NCBI GenBank assembly: GCA_018654745.1
Contig: JABILA010000120.1
Span: 1-64,000 of the forward strand
Source of the DNA: Alphaproteobacteria bacterium
GTDB taxonomy: Bacteria; Pseudomonadota; Alphaproteobacteria; UBA2966
Direction of reading: 5' to 3'
DNA length: 64,000 nucleotides
Shown: positions 9,965 through 23,965 of the stretch, piece by piece
Numbering within the stretch: position 1 is the first letter of the stretch
How the letters are laid out: the number at the start of each line of letters is the position of its first letter
Made by a program: the position numbers and the translations under genes
Notes under the pieces: generated by a model
The model's input: only the letters and a program-made list of their open reading frames with translations
The model's database searches: none
Told to the model about the DNA's origin: nothing

Positions 9965-10180
9965 CCTAAAATGCAATAGAAATATAAGAAAAATTTTTTC
10001 AAAAAAGTGCTCAAAAAGCGCAGAAAACTGGGGATAACTCGCTTTTTCCCTTTGACGAAAAGGGTTGTCGTGCGTAAACTTTTCGAACTTTCAAGACAAG
10101 CAATCGCTTTTCAAGAAGTATCGATTTAAAGAACCAAAAAAGACCATCCTGGAACAACCAACTAACGAGGGGGCCCAATC

Positions 10181-10456
10181 GTGAACAAAAACGATCTAGT
10201 GGCAAACGTGGCCGAAGCGGCCGATATTTCCAAAGCAGACGCCGCCAAAGCGGTAGACGCAACATTTGATGCAGTCGCAACTGAATTGTCAGGCGGCGGC
10301 GAAGTACGTCTCGTCGGCTTTGGCACATTCAGTGTCGCCGATCGCCGCGCTTCAACGGGTCGCAACCCGCGGACAGGCGAAGCCATCCAGATTCCGGCAT
10401 CCAAGCAGCCGAAATTTAAAGCTGGTAAAGCTCTGAAAGACGCCGTGAACAACTAG
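10181..10456 (+). CDS. hupB: DNA-binding protein HU
   Basis: [32 protein letters not shown]…[22 protein letters not shown]. Confidence 0.96.
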   Translation: MNKNDLVANVAEAADISKADAAKAVDATFDAVATELSGGGEVRLVGFGTFSVADRRASTGRNPRTGEAIQIPASKQPKFKAGKALKDAVNN

Positions 10457-10476
10457 GCTTCTTTCGAGAACAAATT

Positions 10477-10509
10477 AACGCCGGTCATTTATTTGACCGG
10501 CGTTTTTTT
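10477..10509 (+). terminator. Rho-independent terminator of hupB
   Basis: ACGCCGGTCA…TGACCGGCGTTTTTTT. Confidence 0.9.
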
Positions 10510-10668
10510 ATGTCCGGAAATGAGGTCTTTTGGTCAGATTTGAGGAAATCTGAAGTGCCTGAACTACTAGGTGAAGGGCCTTTATGAGGGATTGAAACCT
10601 TTCCTGAAATAATCCTGATTTCAGCATTGTGTTTTGTCACGGAGTGAACTAAAAACAGCGCTTCTTCA

Positions 10669-10744
10669 GGGCGATTAGCTCAGCTGGTAGAGCGCCATGT
10701 TTACACCGTGGATGTCGGCGGTTCGAACCCGTCATCGCCCACCA
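10669..10744 (+). tRNA. tRNA-Val (anticodon UAC)
   Basis: GGGCGAT acceptor, anticodon loop TTTACAC, GGTTCGAACCC, encoded CCA. Confidence 0.95.
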
Positions 10745-10851
10745 GAAGAAACCTTAGTTTGTCAGGAAAATTGCCCTGACAAGCGACCCCAAAGAGGCAA
10801 ACCCGCTTGACACCCGAACAGGGACGTCGTACATCGGGGCCGCTTCTCAAA

Positions 10852-10928
<77 letters not shown>

Positions 10929-10958
10929 TTATCCCAGGATTATCAATATCTTAGCGAC

Positions 10959-10987
10959 AAGGCGTCGATTTTTACGGCGCCTTTTTT
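10959..10987 (+). terminator. Probable terminator after tRNA-Asp
   Basis: AAGGCG…CGCCTTTTTT. Confidence 0.6.
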
Positions 10988-11295
10988 GCGCGTTTTTGAC
11001 GTTGGTCATGCCCGGATTCTGCTCAGGCTCGGAAAAAAAGCAAAATGGTAGTCAAGTGCGTCATTTTGTACCAATCCAGGCCTTTGATTCACAGATAGAG
11101 CGCACTATACTGCCGCCACGTTGTCGCAGTGCAGCACAACGCCATTTTCTCTGATCGGTCAGTCTGTTGGCTGTGCCGTAACACCGAAAGTGACGTTTCC
11201 TGCAGAGCTGTGACTTTAATCATTTTGATCAACATGCGTCGTTTCTACGACAATCGCAGTGTTGATAATTGGGAGCGTAGGACGGGTACGGCGCC

Positions 11296-11661
11296 ATGGA
11301 AGAACTCCTTCTCGAATATTTGCCGATCCTGATTTTTCTGGCGGTTGCGGTTGGCCTGTCCATCGTAATGGTGCTTGCCTCTGTATTGGCAGCGCGTCAG
11401 AAACCAGATTCGGAAAAACTATCCACTTATGAATGTGGTTTCGAAGCCTTTGCCGATTCGCGGCACCGCTTTGATGTCCGCTTTTATCTTGTCGCCATCC
11501 TTTTCATCATCTTCGATCTGGAAGTGGCCTTTTTGTTTCCGTGGGCGATTACGCTGAAGGAAAACGGCATGCTGGGTTTCTGGTCGATGATGGTCTTCCT
11601 GGGGGTCCTTACCATCGGCTTTATATATGAGTGGAAAAAGGGAGCTCTGGAATGGGAGTAG
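11296..11661 (+). CDS. nuoA: NADH-quinone oxidoreductase subunit A
   Basis: [45 protein letters not shown]. Confidence 0.97.
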   Translation: MEELLLEYLPILIFLAVAVGLSIVMVLASVLAARQKPDSEKLSTYECGFEAFADSRHRFDVRFYLVAILFIIFDLEVAFLFPWAITLKENGMLGFWSMMVFLGVLTIGFIYEWKKGALEWE

Positions 11662-12200
11662 AAACCTCTCAACTGGTCGGCGCCAATCAGGAGCTGATTA
11701 CAGATCTGGATGATCCTTTCAAGCGCATGGCGAGTGATCTGGACGACAAGGGCTTTATTATTACCGAGCTTGATAACGTCGTGAACTGGGCCCGCACGGG
11801 TTCCATGTGGTGGATGACATTTGGTCTTGCTTGTTGTGCCGTTGAAATGATGCACACCTCCATGCCGCGCTACGATCTCGAACGCTTTGGTATTGTTCCC
11901 CGTGCCTCACCACGTCAGTCAGATGTGATGATTGTGGCCGGAACGCTGACCAACAAAATGGCCCCGGCCATGCGCAAGGTTTACGACCAGATGGCTGAAC
12001 CGCGCTGGGTCATTTCCATGGGCAGTTGCGCCAATGGTGGTGGCTATTATCACTATTCCTATTCCGTGGTGCGTGGCTGTGACCGGATTGTACCGGTCGA
12101 CATTTATGTACCTGGTTGTCCGCCCACAGCTGAAGCTTTGTTGTATGGCATTCTGCAATTGCAGAAAAAGATACGCCGTACTGGCTCCATCCTGCGTTAG
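11652..12200 (+). CDS. nuoB: NADH-quinone oxidoreductase subunit B
   Basis: [11 protein letters not shown]…[23 protein letters not shown]; start ATG 11652 overlapping nuoA. Confidence 0.97.
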   Translation: MGVETSQLVGANQELITDLDDPFKRMASDLDDKGFIITELDNVVNWARTGSMWWMTFGLACCAVEMMHTSMPRYDLERFGIVPRASPRQSDVMIVAGTLTNKMAPAMRKVYDQMAEPRWVISMGSCANGGGYYHYSYSVVRGCDRIVPVDIYVPGCPPTAEALLYGILQLQKKIRRTGSILR

Positions 12201-12243
12201 CCGTTCGCACAGATAATCAAGGTTTCTCCCCAAGGTATTTAAA

Positions 12244-12855
12244 ATGGACGAAGCGCTTATTGAACTTGGCGAATATATCGCCGCCGCACAGCCGGATGCT
12301 GTGAATTCGACGACCATCGAACATGGGCAGCTGACTTTGCATGCCAATGCCGCGGATGTCGCGAAGTTGCTGACGTTTCTGCGAGATGACAGTAATTGCC
12401 AGATGAAAATTCTGACAGATTTGTTCGGAATCGACTGGCCTGAGCGTGAACTGCGTTTCGACGTGGTCTACAACCTGTTGTCGATGACCCACAACCAGCG
12501 GGTTCGCATCAAGATCCAGACAGACGAGCGGACACCTGTCCCGACGATGACAACGGTTTACAGTGCCGCAGGCTGGTTCGAACGCGAAGCCTGGGACATG
12601 TACGGGATTATGTTTGACGGTAATCCGGATCTGCGCCGCTTGTTGACCGACTATGGTTTCGAAGGCCATCCCATGCGCAAAGATTTCCCACTGACGGGTT
12701 ATGTCGAATTGCGTTATGACGACGAGCAAAAACGGGTCGTATATGAGCCCGTGCAACTGACACAGGAATTCCGCAGCTTTGATTTCGAAAGCCCCTGGGA
12801 GGGCGCGAATTATGTGCTGCCGGGTGACGAAAAAGCCGAAGAGGGTGCTTCCTGA
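12244..12855 (+). CDS. nuoC: NADH-quinone oxidoreductase subunit C
   Basis: [42 protein letters not shown]. Confidence 0.97.
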   Translation: MDEALIELGEYIAAAQPDAVNSTTIEHGQLTLHANAADVAKLLTFLRDDSNCQMKILTDLFGIDWPERELRFDVVYNLLSMTHNQRVRIKIQTDERTPVPTMTTVYSAAGWFEREAWDMYGIMFDGNPDLRRLLTDYGFEGHPMRKDFPLTGYVELRYDDEQKRVVYEPVQLTQEFRSFDFESPWEGANYVLPGDEKAEEGAS

Positions 12856-14033
12856 TGGGTGAAGTCCAAATCAGCAACTACACCATGAACCTTGGGCCGC
12901 AGCATCCTGCGGCGCATGGTGTGTTACGCCTGGTCCTTGAAATGGATGGCGAAGTCATCGAACGGGCGGACCCGCACGTCGGCCTTTTGCATCGTGGCAC
13001 TGAAAAACTGATCGAGCATAAAACCTATCTGCAATCGATCCCATATTTCGATCGCCTCGATTATGTTTCGATGATGTGCCAGGAACATTCTTTTGTTCTG
13101 GCCGCCGAAAAGCTTCTGGGCCTCGAAGTACCGCAGCGTGGTCAATATATTCGTGTCATGTTCTCGGAACTGACCCGCATCATGAACCACCTGATGAATG
13201 TTCTCTCTCAGGCTATGGACGTTGGTGCCATGACACCGATGTTGTGGGGCTTTGAACAACGCGAAATCCTGATGGAATTCTACGAGCGTGTGTCCGGCGC
13301 CCGGATGCATGCGGCATACTTCCGTGTTGGCGGCGTGCATCGCGATCTGCCTGCTGGATTGCTGGAAGATATCGCGGATTGGTGTGAAACTTTCCCGAAG
13401 ATCATTGAAGACATCGAGACGATGCTGACGGAAAACCGTATTTTCAAGCAGCGTAACGTGAATATCGGTGTGATCAGCCACGAAGACGCCATGGATTGGG
13501 GTTTCTCCGGTGTCATGATCCGTGGTTCTGGTGCTGCATGGGATTTACGCAAATCCCAACCTTACGAAGTTTACGACAAAATGGACTTTGATATTCCTGT
13601 CGGCGTACACGGCGATTGTTATGATCGTTATGTCTGTCGGATCGAGGAAATGTATCAAAGCTTGCGCATCATCAAGCAATGTATTGCACAAATGCCCGAC
13701 GGTCCGGTATCTGCAACTGAACACAAGGTCGTGCCGCCAAGCCGTGCCGAGATGAAGTCATCCATGGAAGCTCTGATCCATCACTTCAAATTATTCACCG
13801 AAGGCTTCTCAGTGCCGGCGGGGGAGGTTTACACCGCCGTCGAAGCACCGAAGGGCGAGTTTGGTGTGCATCTGGTGGCGGATGGCAGTTCCAAACCCTA
13901 TCGCTGCAAAATTAAATCCCCGGCCTATTCGCATCTTCAGGCTTTTGACTTTTTAACCAAGGGCCACATGTTGGCGGATAGTGTCGCCGTCATCGGTACC
14001 CTCGATATTGTGTTCGGTGAGATTGACCGATGA
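12855..14033 (+). CDS. nuoD: NADH-quinone oxidoreductase subunit D
   Basis: [41 protein letters not shown]. Confidence 0.97.
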   Translation: MGEVQISNYTMNLGPQHPAAHGVLRLVLEMDGEVIERADPHVGLLHRGTEKLIEHKTYLQSIPYFDRLDYVSMMCQEHSFVLAAEKLLGLEVPQRGQYIRVMFSELTRIMNHLMNVLSQAMDVGAMTPMLWGFEQREILMEFYERVSGARMHAAYFRVGGVHRDLPAGLLEDIADWCETFPKIIEDIETMLTENRIFKQRNVNIGVISHEDAMDWGFSGVMIRGSGAAWDLRKSQPYEVYDKMDFDIPVGVHGDCYDRYVCRIEEMYQSLRIIKQCIAQMPDGPVSATEHKVVPPSRAEMKSSMEALIHHFKLFTEGFSVPAGEVYTAVEAPKGEFGVHLVADGSSKPYRCKIKSPAYSHLQAFDFLTKGHMLADSVAVIGTLDIVFGEIDR

Positions 14034-14620
14034 GTAACAAAAAAGAAGCTTTCGCTTTCACCCCGGAAATGGAAGAAAAAGCACAGAACTTCCTGGCCCG
14101 GTATCCAAAAGACCGTTCTGCCAGTGCAGTGATGCCGTTGCTTGATCTGGCTCAACGCCAGAATGGCGGCTGGCTCAGCCAGGCAGGTATGGACTACGTG
14201 GCTGATCGCCTGGGACTTGCTCCCATTCGTGTCTACGAGGTCGCCACCTTTTATTCCATGTATAAACTCAAACCCATTGGCAAGGTCCATGTTCAGGTTT
14301 GCACCACGACACCTTGCTGGTTACGTGGCTCGGATGAAGTCGTCGGCACTTGCAAGGATGTTCTTGGTATCGGCATGGGCGAGACTACTGAGGACGGAAA
14401 GTTCTCACTGGCCGAAGTCGAATGCCTTGGCGCTTGCGTCAATGCCCCGTTGATCCAGGTCGGTGACGATTATTATGAAGACCTTGATGCTGCCAGCACC
14501 AAGGCTTTACTTGAAGCTTTCAAGCGCGGTGACGAGGTCAAGGCCGGTCCCCAGGTGGACCGCCAGACATCGGCTCCCGTTGGTGGACCGAAGACCCTTA
14601 CCAATGCGGAGCAAGGCTGA
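14030..14620 (+). CDS. nuoE: NADH-quinone oxidoreductase subunit E
   Basis: [31 protein letters not shown]…[22 protein letters not shown]. Confidence 0.97.
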   Translation: MSNKKEAFAFTPEMEEKAQNFLARYPKDRSASAVMPLLDLAQRQNGGWLSQAGMDYVADRLGLAPIRVYEVATFYSMYKLKPIGKVHVQVCTTTPCWLRGSDEVVGTCKDVLGIGMGETTEDGKFSLAEVECLGACVNAPLIQVGDDYYEDLDAASTKALLEAFKRGDEVKAGPQVDRQTSAPVGGPKTLTNAEQG

Positions 14621-15927
14621 TGTTGCAAGATAAAGACCGCATTTTCACCAATCTTTACGGTATCAATTCGCCGTTCCTCGATGGCGCAAAATCGCGCGGC
14701 GACTGGGATGGTACCAAGGCCATTATGGACAAGGGCCGCGACTGGATCATCGACGAGATGAAAACGTCGTCGCTGCGTGGACGTGGTGGTGCCGGTTTCC
14801 CGGCCGGAATCAAATGGTCGTTTATGCCGAAGGAACCTGGTGAAAAGCCAGGCTACCTGGTGGTCAACGCCGATGAGGGCGAGCCTGGCACCTGTAAGGA
14901 TCGTGACATCATCCGTCATGATCCACACAAGCTTGTTGAGGGCTGCTTGCTGGCCGGTTTCGCCATGGGTGCAGTGGCTGCCTACATTTATATTCGCGGT
15001 GAATTCTATCGTGAATATGAAGTTCTGCAGGGCGCGATCGACGAAGCATACGAAGCTGGTCTGATCGGTGAAAATGCCTGCGGTTCCGGGTACAAATATG
15101 ACATCTACGTTCACCGCGGCATGGGTGCTTATATATGTGGTGAAGAGACGGCCTTGATCGAAAGCCTTGAAGGCAAAAAAGGTCAACCCAGACTGAAGCC
15201 ACCGTTTCCAGCAGCCTGTGGTCTTTATGGCTGCCCGACCACTGTGAACAATGTTGAAACCATTGCGGTTGCACCGACGATCCTGCGCCGCGGCGGTTCC
15301 TGGTTTGCCGGTCTTGGTCGCGAAAACAACACTGGTACGAAAGTGTTCTGTATTTCCGGCCATGTGAATAACCCCTGCAATGTCGAAGAGGAAATGGGCA
15401 TTCCGCTCAAGGAACTCATCGAAAAGCATGCGGGTGGTGTACGGGGTGGCTGGGACAATTTGCTGGGCATCATTCCCGGTGGCTCGTCCGTGCCGATCCT
15501 GACCAAGGCAACCTGCGATAATGTGCTGATGGATTTTGACAGTCTCAAAGCCGAAGGCTCCGGCCTTGGTACAGCAGCGGTGATTGTCATGGATAAATCC
15601 ACGGATATCGTCCGGGCAATTGCACGTTTGTCTAAATTCTACATGCATGAAAGTTGCGGACAATGCACGCCGTGTCGTGAAGGCACAGGCTGGATGTCCC
15701 GGGTCATGGACCGTCTGGTCGATGGCGAAGCCAATATCGAGGAAATTGATCTTCTTCAGGAAGTCACCAAGCAAGTCGAAGGCCACACTATTTGTGCGCT
15801 GGGTGACGCGGCTGCGTGGCCAATTCAGGGATTGATCAAGAATTTCCGCCCTGAAATCGAACGCCGCATTGTGGCGCGTAAACTTGAGCAGGGTGAGGGC
15901 GCTAGCGCTTCACCTGAAGCTGCGTAA
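14620..15927 (+). CDS. nuoF: NADH-quinone oxidoreductase subunit F
   Basis: [38 protein letters not shown]. Confidence 0.97.
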   Translation: MLQDKDRIFTNLYGINSPFLDGAKSRGDWDGTKAIMDKGRDWIIDEMKTSSLRGRGGAGFPAGIKWSFMPKEPGEKPGYLVVNADEGEPGTCKDRDIIRHDPHKLVEGCLLAGFAMGAVAAYIYIRGEFYREYEVLQGAIDEAYEAGLIGENACGSGYKYDIYVHRGMGAYICGEETALIESLEGKKGQPRLKPPFPAACGLYGCPTTVNNVETIAVAPTILRRGGSWFAGLGRENNTGTKVFCISGHVNNPCNVEEEMGIPLKELIEKHAGGVRGGWDNLLGIIPGGSSVPILTKATCDNVLMDFDSLKAEGSGLGTAAVIVMDKSTDIVRAIARLSKFYMHESCGQCTPCREGTGWMSRVMDRLVDGEANIEEIDLLQEVTKQVEGHTICALGDAAAWPIQGLIKNFRPEIERRIVARKLEQGEGASASPEAA

Positions 15928-15942
15928 GGTAAGGAAGCACCA

Positions 15943-18009
15943 ATGCCGACATTGACAGTCGACGGCATCGAAGTAACCGTAGAACCCGGTCAAACCGTTC
16001 TCCAGGCTTGTGAAGCAGTGGGCGTGGAAATTCCTCGTTTCTGCTATCACGACCGCCTGGAAATTGCCGGTAACTGCCGCATGTGCCTGGTGGAGATGGA
16101 AGGTGGACCTCCCAAGCCCATCGCCAGTTGCGCTATGCCAGCCGGTGATAACATGGTGATCAAGACCAACACCCCGGCGGTCAAAAAAGCCCGCGAAGGT
16201 GTGATGGAATTCCTGCTGATAAATCACCCGCTTGATTGCCCGATTTGCGATCAGGGTGGCGAGTGTGATCTGCAAGATCAGTCCATGGCTTATGGCAAGG
16301 ATCATAGCCGCTACCACGAAGTCAAACGTGCGGTGAAAGACAAGAACCTGGGCCCCCTGATCAAAACAACGATGACGCGGTGTATTCATTGCACTCGTTG
16401 TGTGCGGTTCATTACTGATGTTGCCGGTGTTGAAGAACTGGGTGCCGTCTTCCGGGGTGAGCACACCGAGATCGGTACCTACGTTGAAGCCGCTTTGACT
16501 TCCGAATTGCAGGGCAACCTGATTGATCTTTGTCCTGTCGGTGCACTGACCTCCAAACCCTATGCCTTTACGGCCCGGCCCTGGGAGCTACGCCACACCG
16601 AAACGATCGACGTACATGACGCTGTCGGCTCCAACATTCGTGTTGATACACGCGGCCGACAAGTCATGCGGGTCTTGCCGTTACTGAACGAAGACATCAA
16701 CGAAGAATGGATTTCCGACAAAACCCGCTTCGCCTGTGATGGCCTCGCCAAACGCCGTCTTGATGCCGTTTATGTCAAGCGCGATGGCAAGCTACAACAA
16801 AGCAGCTGGGATGCAGGTTTTGATGCCGTCAAGGAACGCCTTGAAGGTCTTGAAGGCAGTAAGATTGCTGCCATCGCCGGAGACCTGGCATGCGCCGAAT
16901 CAATGACGGCGCTTAAGGATCTGATGTCGGCTTTGGGCTCTGCCAATATCGATTGTCGCCAGGATGGCGCAAAAATCGGTAATGGCGCACGCGGTGGATA
17001 TCTGTTCAATACGACAATCGCCGGTATCGAAAATGCCGACTTCTGCTTACTGGTCGGTACAGACCCTCGCCATGAAGCCAGTATCCTGAACGCACGATTG
17101 CGCAAGCGCTATCTGAAGGGTGATTTCACCATTTATTCAGTTGGTGCCGAATTGGATGCGACCTATCCGGTGACGGAACTGGGTGCCGGATCAGACGTGT
17201 TGAAGGAAATCATTGCCGGTCGTCATGATGTATGCGCGCGGATGGTTGAGGCTGAACGCGGCATGATAATTGTTGGTCAGGACGCTCTGGCTCGCAGTGA
17301 TGGCGAACAGGTTTTGGCCGGGTTGAAAACCATTGCCGAAAAAACAGACATCGTGACCAGCGACTGGAACGGATTTAACGTACTGCACAATGCTGCGGCG
17401 CGCGTTGCCGGACTTGACCTTGGAATGATCCCGGGCGAAGGCGGTCTGGATGTCGCTGGTATTCAGTCTGCAGCCGGGAAGGGCGATCTTGATGTCGTTT
17501 TCCTGTTGGGCGCTGATGAAATTGACACCAGTGTCTTTGGAAATGCCTTTGTCGTTTATATCGGCAGCCACGGTGACAACGGTGCGCATCATGCCGACGT
17601 TGTTCTGCCGGCTGCTGCATATACCGAAAAGCCTGGTACCTATGTGAATACCGAAGGCCGGGTGCAACGGACTGAACGGGCAGCGTTCCCGCCAGGCGAT
17701 GGTCGTGAAGACTGGACCATCCTTCGAGCTTTGTCCGAGCGGCTGGGACAAACATTGCCTTATGACAGCTTGCCTGAATTACGTGCGCGCATGATTGAAA
17801 TTGCGCCGCAACTGGCATCGATAGACGAAATTACCACGACGGAGTGGGGCGACTTCGGCAAGGCAGGTGATCTGTCTGCGGACGCCTTTGAAGGGTCCGG
17901 CACCAGCTATTACCTCAGCAACCCGATTTGCCGGGCTTCTGACACGATGGCGGAATGTTCGGACCTGAGTACGAATACAGCGGGAGGGGCGACCGGTACC
18001 CATGGTTGA
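15943..18009 (+). CDS. nuoG: NADH-quinone oxidoreductase subunit G
   Basis: N-terminal 2Fe-2[42 protein letters not shown]. Confidence 0.97.
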   Translation: MPTLTVDGIEVTVEPGQTVLQACEAVGVEIPRFCYHDRLEIAGNCRMCLVEMEGGPPKPIASCAMPAGDNMVIKTNTPAVKKAREGVMEFLLINHPLDCPICDQGGECDLQDQSMAYGKDHSRYHEVKRAVKDKNLGPLIKTTMTRCIHCTRCVRFITDVAGVEELGAVFRGEHTEIGTYVEAALTSELQGNLIDLCPVGALTSKPYAFTARPWELRHTETIDVHDAVGSNIRVDTRGRQVMRVLPLLNEDINEEWISDKTRFACDGLAKRRLDAVYVKRDGKLQQSSWDAGFDAVKERLEGLEGSKIAAIAGDLACAESMTALKDLMSALGSANIDCRQDGAKIGNGARGGYLFNTTIAGIENADFCLLVGTDPRHEASILNARLRKRYLKGDFTIYSVGAELDATYPVTELGAGSDVLKEIIAGRHDVCARMVEAERGMIIVGQDALARSDGEQVLAGLKTIAEKTDIVTSDWNGFNVLHNAAARVAGLDLGMIPGEGGLDVAGIQSAAGKGDLDVVFLLGADEIDTSVFGNAFVVYIGSHGDNGAHHADVVLPAAAYTEKPGTYVNTEGRVQRTERAAFPPGDGREDWTILRALSERLGQTLPYDSLPELRARMIEIAPQLASIDEITTTEWGDFGKAGDLSADAFEGSGTSYYLSNPICRASDTMAECSDLSTNTAGGATGTHG

Positions 18010-19009
18010 GCTCTGGAACATATATATTTGGCCCCTGATCTGGATTCTGGCCAAAATTCTGCTGATCGTTATTCCGTTGTTTCTGGCGGTCGCCTATCTC
18101 GTTTGGTCTGAACGCAAGGTGATCGGTCTGATGCAGCAACGCATGGGCCCCAACATTGTTGGTCCCTGGGGAATCTGGCAATCCTTTGCCGACGTTCTCA
18201 AGCTGCTGTTGAAAGAAACAATCCTGCCAACAGGTGCCAACAAGATTGTCTTCCTGATAGCGCCAATGCTGACCTTTGTCCTGGCCTTTGTGGCCTGGGC
18301 GGTTATTCCGGTTGGTGAAGGCTGGGTGCTGGCCAACATTAATGTCGGCATTATGTATCTGTTCGCAATTTCCTCGCTGGGTGTCTATGGCATTGTCATG
18401 GCCGGTTGGGCGTCGAACTCACGATATTCATTCCTTGGTGCCATGCGCTCTGCAGCGCAGATGGTGTCCTACGAAATCTCCATGGGTCTGGTCATCGTGA
18501 CCGTACTGATGTGTGTCGGTTCCCTGAACCTGACGGACATTGTAGAGGCCCAGCGGACGGTCTGGTATGTTGTACCGCTGCTGCCAATGGCGGTCGTGTT
18601 CTTCATCTCGACCCTGGCAGAAACAAACCGGCATCCGTTTGACTTGCCGGAGGCCGAGGCCGAGTTGGTCGCTGGATATCAAACTGAATATTCAGCCATG
18701 TCCTTTGCTTTGTTCTTTGTTGGTGAATACGCCAACATGATCATGATGAGCAGCATGACGGTGATCCTGTTCCTGGGTGGCTGGTTGCCGCCGATGGATA
18801 TTGCGCCGTTCAACTGGTTGCCAGGACCCTTGTGGTTTGGCATCAAGGTTGCTGCCATCCTGTTCATATTTATCTGGTGTCGCGCCGCCTTCCCACGTTA
18901 TCGCTATGATCAGCTGATGCGTCTGGGGTGGAAAGTGTTCCTGCCAATGTCCTTATTGTGGGTTGTTGGTACGGCTGGCGTGCTCGTTGCTTTTGATCTG
19001 GCGCCATAG
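18002..19009 (+). CDS. nuoH: NADH-quinone oxidoreductase subunit H
   Basis: [61 protein letters not shown]. Confidence 0.97.
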   Translation: MVELWNIYIWPLIWILAKILLIVIPLFLAVAYLVWSERKVIGLMQQRMGPNIVGPWGIWQSFADVLKLLLKETILPTGANKIVFLIAPMLTFVLAFVAWAVIPVGEGWVLANINVGIMYLFAISSLGVYGIVMAGWASNSRYSFLGAMRSAAQMVSYEISMGLVIVTVLMCVGSLNLTDIVEAQRTVWYVVPLLPMAVVFFISTLAETNRHPFDLPEAEAELVAGYQTEYSAMSFALFFVGEYANMIMMSSMTVILFLGGWLPPMDIAPFNWLPGPLWFGIKVAAILFIFIWCRAAFPRYRYDQLMRLGWKVFLPMSLLWVVGTAGVLVAFDLAP

Positions 19010-19023
19010 GGAGGGAATAAGCG

Positions 19024-19512
19024 ATGTCATTTATTCAACGCAATGTCCGGACCTGGATGCTGACCGAACTTTTGACCGGTATGGCCAAGTCCTTCAGCTA
19101 TATGTTCAAGCGCCGCTCGACCATTAACTACCCTTATGAAAAAGGTCCGCTCAGCCCGCGTTTCCGAGGCGAACATGCGCTGCGTCGGTATGCATCCGGT
19201 GAAGAACGCTGCATCGCTTGCAAATTATGCGAAGCCGTTTGCCCGGCCCAGGCCATCACCATTGAGGCTGAACCACGTGAAGATGGCAGCCGTCGGACCA
19301 CACGCTATGACCTCGACATGACCAAATGCATCTATTGCGGCTTCTGTCAGGAAGCCTGCCCGGTTGATGCCATCGTCGAAGGCCCGAACTTTGAATATGC
19401 CACCGAGACCCGGGAGGAGCTTTTCTATAACAAGGACAAGTTGCTCGCGAATGGTGATCGCTGGGAAAACGAAATTGCTGCCAACATCGCAGTCGATACG
19501 CCTTACCGTTAA
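19024..19512 (+). CDS. nuoI: NADH-quinone oxidoreductase subunit I
   Basis: Two 4Fe-4S motifs [16 protein letters not shown] and [16 protein letters not shown]. Confidence 0.97.
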   Translation: MSFIQRNVRTWMLTELLTGMAKSFSYMFKRRSTINYPYEKGPLSPRFRGEHALRRYASGEERCIACKLCEAVCPAQAITIEAEPREDGSRRTTRYDLDMTKCIYCGFCQEACPVDAIVEGPNFEYATETREELFYNKDKLLANGDRWENEIAANIAVDTPYR

Positions 19513-19569
19513 GGCCAGGAAAGTGAAAATGAAGGTTATTCGGATGTCTAATATCGGGAGGACGCAGCC

Positions 19570-20184
19570 ATGATTGTGCATGCGTTGGCCTTTTATCTGT
19601 TTGCTGCTGTCGTTGTCGCTTGCGCCGTTATGGTCGTCGCAGCACGCAACCCGGTGCATTCAGTCTTGTTTTTGATCCTGGCTTTCTTCAGTGCGGCAGG
19701 TTTGTTTGTGCTGCTTGGGGCAGAATTCCTGGCCATGTTGCTGGTCGTTGTTTATGTCGGTGCTGTTGCGGTCTTGTTCCTGTTCGTCGTCATGATGCTG
19801 GATGTCAATTTCGCCGCGTTACGAGAAGGCGTGCTGGAGTACCTGCCGTTTGGTTTGCTGGTTGGGTTTGTCATGCTGGTTGAACTGGTCATGTTATATG
19901 GCGCCTGGATTACAGGTCCTGATATTGCCCTGGCAGCGGCATCGCCGACGCCGGATATCACCCAGGTCAGCAATACCGAAGCTTTGGGGCATCTGCTTTA
20001 CACCAAATACATCTACCTCTTTCAGGCCGCTGGCATGATCTTGCTGGTTGCCATGATCGGAGCGATCGTGCTCAGCAATCGTCAGCGCGACGGCGTTCGC
20101 CGTCAGGTGATTGCCGAACAAATCGCCCGTACCCGCAAGGACGCCGTGGAAATGAAGAAAGTAACACCGGGAGGGGGTATCTGA
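19570..20184 (+). CDS. nuoJ: NADH-quinone oxidoreductase subunit J
   Basis: Membrane protein in nuo order; [29 protein letters not shown]. Confidence 0.96.
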   Translation: MIVHALAFYLFAAVVVACAVMVVAARNPVHSVLFLILAFFSAAGLFVLLGAEFLAMLLVVVYVGAVAVLFLFVVMMLDVNFAALREGVLEYLPFGLLVGFVMLVELVMLYGAWITGPDIALAAASPTPDITQVSNTEALGHLLYTKYIYLFQAAGMILLVAMIGAIVLSNRQRDGVRRQVIAEQIARTRKDAVEMKKVTPGGGI

Positions 20185-20492
20185 TGGATATCGGTCTCGG
20201 ACATTATCTGACCGTCGCTGCCATATTGTTTACACTTGGTATCTTCGGTATTTTCCTGAACCGCAAAAATGTCATCGTCATCTTGATGTCGATTGAATTG
20301 ATGCTGTTAGCGGTCAATATCAACTTTGTGGCATTTTCAAGTTTCTCCGGCGATATGGTCGGCCAGGTTTTTTCCATGTTCATCCTGACAGTCGCAGCTG
20401 CTGAAGCTGCCATCGGGTTGGCCATTCTGGTCGTATATTTCCGCAACCGCGGTTCCATCGCGGTTGAAGACATTAACATGATGAAGGGGTGA
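20184..20492 (+). CDS. nuoK: NADH-quinone oxidoreductase subunit K
   Basis: [33 protein letters not shown]. Confidence 0.97.
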   Translation: MDIGLGHYLTVAAILFTLGIFGIFLNRKNVIVILMSIELMLLAVNINFVAFSSFSGDMVGQVFSMFILTVAAAEAAIGLAILVVYFRNRGSIAVEDINMMKG

Positions 20493-22429
20493 TTAAGTTG
20501 TATACAGCCCTCGTCTTTCTGCCCTTGCTGGGCGCCGTCCTTGCCGGTCTGTTTGGCCGCATCCTGGGTGACCGTGGATCTCAAGCCGTTACCCTGATCG
20601 GGATTACGACGTCAGCCTTGTTGTCGGTATATGTATTCTTTGATGTGACCGGTAATAACAATCCGGTTGTCGTCGATCTCTTTACCTGGATCGAGTCTGA
20701 CAGCTTCGAAGTCTCATGGGCCTTGCGTGTGGACCAGTTGACCGCTGTTATGTTGATGGTTGTCTGCGTGGTTTCCGCCGTCGTGCATTGGTACTCGGTT
20801 GGTTATATGTCTCACGACAAAGCCATTCCCCGGTTCATGTCTTACCTTTCACTGTTTACTTTCGCCATGCTGATGCTGGTCACTGCAGACAACTTCCTGC
20901 AGATGTTCTTTGGCTGGGAAGGGGTGGGACTGTGCTCCTACCTGCTGATCGGATTCTGGTATGATCGGCCTTCGGCCAATGCCGCTGCGATCAAGGCGTT
21001 TCTGGTTAACCGGGTTGGCGACTTTGGCTTTGCCCTTGGCATCATGGCCATCTTCTTCACCTTTAATTCCGTTGAATTCGATGTTGTCTTTGCTGCGGCC
21101 CCTGAGATGGCTGGCAAGACATTCATGTTCCTGGGCCAGGAATGGGATATTCTGACAACGATCACCATGTTGCTGTTTGTTGGTGCCATGGGTAAGTCGG
21201 CCCAGCTCGGCCTGCATACCTGGTTGCCCGACGCCATGGAAGGCCCGACCCCTGTGTCGGCCCTGATCCACGCGGCGACTATGGTCACAGCCGGTGTCTT
21301 CATGCTGGCTCGTTGTTCTTACCTGTTCGAATATGCACCCTTTACGCTGGAAGTTGTCACCGTCATTGGCGCGACGACGGCCTTCGTGGCTGCGACCATC
21401 GGTCTGGTGCAAAACGACATCAAGCGTGTCATCGCCTATTCAACCATGAGCCAGCTCGGCTACATGTTCTTTGCCATTGGTGTTTCGGCCTATCCAGCCG
21501 CCATTTTCCATCTGTTGACCCACGCGTTCTTCAAGGCCTTGTTGTTCCTTGGTGCCGGTTCGGTCATTCACGCCATGTCTGACGAACAGGACATGCGCAA
21601 TATGGGCGGTATCTACAAGCTGATCCCGGGAACATACCTGATGATGTGGATTGGCTCCCTGGCGCTTGCCGGTGTGCCGTTGTTTGCCGGATATTACTCC
21701 AAGGACATGATCATTGAAGTGGCCTTTGCGTCCGGTTCCGGAGTGGGTACGTATGCCTTTACCATGGGTATTCTGGCGGCCTTGATGACAGCCTTCTATT
21801 CCTGGCGGTTGTTGTTCATGACATTCCATGGTCCTGCCCGTGCGGATGAAAAGGTCATGGCCCATGTCCACGAGTCACCAAAAGTAATGATGTTGCCACT
21901 GCTGGTCTTGGCCCTGGGCGCGATTTTCGCCGGCTGGTTCTGGGCTGGTGACATGATCGGTGATGGACGCGTTGCCTTCTGGGGCGAATCGATCTTCATT
22001 CAACCTGCCAATCATATTTTTGAAAATGCCCATCATGTTTCTGCCTGGGTGAAATATTCACCGACTGCTCTGGGCGCCATCGGTATCCTGTTGGCCTGGT
22101 GGTTCTATATCAAGAACCCGAATATCCCCAAAGCCATCGCCACCATGCACCGCGAGGCCCATCTGTTCCTGCTGAACAAATGGTACTTCGACGAACTGTA
22201 TGATCTGATATTTGTTAATCCGGCCAAACGCCTTGGGCATTTCCTTTGGAAGTTCGGTGACGGCAAGATCATTGATGGCCTGGGTCCGGATGGTATCTCT
22301 CGTCTGGTTCTTAATATCACCCGTCGTGCCCAGACCTTGCAGTCGGGTTATGTCTATCACTATGCCTTTGCCATGATGCTGGGCGTTGCAGGATTTGTTT
22401 CGTGGTTTGTCTTTGGATTGGGGGGCTGA
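20489..22429 (+). CDS. nuoL: NADH-quinone oxidoreductase subunit L
   Basis: [49 protein letters not shown]. Confidence 0.97.
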   Translation: MIKLYTALVFLPLLGAVLAGLFGRILGDRGSQAVTLIGITTSALLSVYVFFDVTGNNNPVVVDLFTWIESDSFEVSWALRVDQLTAVMLMVVCVVSAVVHWYSVGYMSHDKAIPRFMSYLSLFTFAMLMLVTADNFLQMFFGWEGVGLCSYLLIGFWYDRPSANAAAIKAFLVNRVGDFGFALGIMAIFFTFNSVEFDVVFAAAPEMAGKTFMFLGQEWDILTTITMLLFVGAMGKSAQLGLHTWLPDAMEGPTPVSALIHAATMVTAGVFMLARCSYLFEYAPFTLEVVTVIGATTAFVAATIGLVQNDIKRVIAYSTMSQLGYMFFAIGVSAYPAAIFHLLTHAFFKALLFLGAGSVIHAMSDEQDMRNMGGIYKLIPGTYLMMWIGSLALAGVPLFAGYYSKDMIIEVAFASGSGVGTYAFTMGILAALMTAFYSWRLLFMTFHGPARADEKVMAHVHESPKVMMLPLLVLALGAIFAGWFWAGDMIGDGRVAFWGESIFIQPANHIFENAHHVSAWVKYSPTALGAIGILLAWWFYIKNPNIPKAIATMHREAHLFLLNKWYFDELYDLIFVNPAKRLGHFLWKFGDGKIIDGLGPDGISRLVLNITRRAQTLQSGYVYHYAFAMMLGVAGFVSWFVFGLGG

Positions 22430-22432
22430 TCG

Positions 22433-23944
22433 ATGACTGATTGGCCAATACTTTCGATTGTCACCTTTCTGCCAGCAGTAGGTGCCGCCTTTATTTTCCT
22501 GATCCGGGGTGATGACGCGATTGTCGCCCGCAATGCCCGTAACGTGGCTTTGTGGACAACGCTGATTACTTTTGCGGTCTCCATACTGTTATGGACCGGG
22601 TTCGACACAACGACGGCTGACTTCCAGTTCGTGGAAAAGACAGCGTGGATTGCCTCGGGTATCGATTACCACATGGGCATTGACGGCATTTCGATGCTGT
22701 TCATCATTCTGACAACCTTCCTGATGCCGATCTGTATCCTGGCCAGCTGGCAATCCATCCAGTCTCGCGTTAAGGAATACATGATCGCGTTCCTGTTGCT
22801 GGAAACCATGATGGTCGGCGTGTTCTCCGCCCTTGATCTGGTTGTCTTCTACCTGTTCTTTGAAGGTGGCCTGATCCCGATGTTCCTGATTATCGGCATC
22901 TGGGGTGGCAAGCGCCGGGTCTACGCCTCGTTCAAGTTCTTCCTCTATACATTGCTGGGCTCGGTACTGATGCTTCTGGCGATTCTCGCCATGTATATGC
23001 AGGCCGGTACCACAGACATTCCAACCCTGATGACAACCAAGTTTGATGCTGATTTGCAGAACTGGTTGTGGCTGGCCTTCTTCGCGTCCTTTGCTGTGAA
23101 AGTGCCGATGTGGCCGGTTCATACCTGGCTGCCAGATGCCCACGTTGAGGCACCGACCGCTGGCTCCGTCATTCTGGCTGGTGTACTGTTGAAGATGGGT
23201 GGCTACGGCATGTTGCGGTTCTCCATACCCATGTTCCCGGAAGCGACCGAGAATTTCACCTACCTTGTCTATGCCCTCAGTGTTGTTGCGGTGATTTATA
23301 CCTCGCTGGTGGCCCTGATGCAGGAAGACATGAAAAAGCTGATCGCTTATTCATCGGTCGCCCATATGGGTTTTGTCACCATCGGTATGTTCACCTTCAC
23401 GCCTCAGGGTATTGAAGGCGCAATGTTCATCATGCTCAGTCATGGTTTGGTCTCCGCCGCCTTATTCTTGATTGTGGGTGTGGTTTATGACCGGCTACAT
23501 ACGCGTGAAATTGCGCGTTATGGCGGGCTTGTGCACAACATGCCGAACTATGCAGCCGTGTTCTTGCTGTTTACCCTGGCCAATGTGGGTTTGCCTGGCA
23601 CCAGTGGGTTTGTCGGTGAATTCCTGGTTCTTGTAGGTATCTTCCAGGTTAATAACTGGGTCGCTTTCCTGGCTACAACGGGACTTGTACTCAGTGCGGC
23701 CTATGCCCTCTGGCTTTATCGGCGGGTCATCTTTGGTACGCTGACCAAGGCGGACCTCAAGGATATGGTCGATCTGAATAAACGAGAAATTGCGATATTT
23801 GCGCCGCTGGTCATTCTGGTTCTGTTATTTGGCGTTTATCCAGCTCCATTGCTGGATGTCATGCACGAATCAGTTGCCAACCTCATTCACAATCACGAAG
23901 TTGCCATGCAGGCTGCACGTGAAATGGCCTCAGCGGTCAAATAG
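22433..23944 (+). CDS. nuoM: NADH-quinone oxidoreductase subunit M
   Basis: [35 protein letters not shown]. Confidence 0.97.
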   Translation: MTDWPILSIVTFLPAVGAAFIFLIRGDDAIVARNARNVALWTTLITFAVSILLWTGFDTTTADFQFVEKTAWIASGIDYHMGIDGISMLFIILTTFLMPICILASWQSIQSRVKEYMIAFLLLETMMVGVFSALDLVVFYLFFEGGLIPMFLIIGIWGGKRRVYASFKFFLYTLLGSVLMLLAILAMYMQAGTTDIPTLMTTKFDADLQNWLWLAFFASFAVKVPMWPVHTWLPDAHVEAPTAGSVILAGVLLKMGGYGMLRFSIPMFPEATENFTYLVYALSVVAVIYTSLVALMQEDMKKLIAYSSVAHMGFVTIGMFTFTPQGIEGAMFIMLSHGLVSAALFLIVGVVYDRLHTREIARYGGLVHNMPNYAAVFLLFTLANVGLPGTSGFVGEFLVLVGIFQVNNWVAFLATTGLVLSAAYALWLYRRVIFGTLTKADLKDMVDLNKREIAIFAPLVILVLLFGVYPAPLLDVMHESVANLIHNHEVAMQAAREMASAVK

Positions 23945-23965
23945 GGCGCAGAGGATAATATAGAG

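Noticed and set aside
10048-10064. CCCTTT-GACGA-AAAGGG hairpin in the hupB leader
   Set aside because: Short, weak stem without T tract; not enough to call a regulatory element
11041-11080. CAAAATG…CATTTTG short inverted repeat upstream of nuoA
   Set aside because: Only 7 bp in a non-coding region, no supporting context; likely chance
14473-15786. 437-aa minus-strand ORF opposite nuoF
   Set aside because: Shadow ORF; the opposite frame encodes a clear NuoF, and the antisense protein has no recognisable domain
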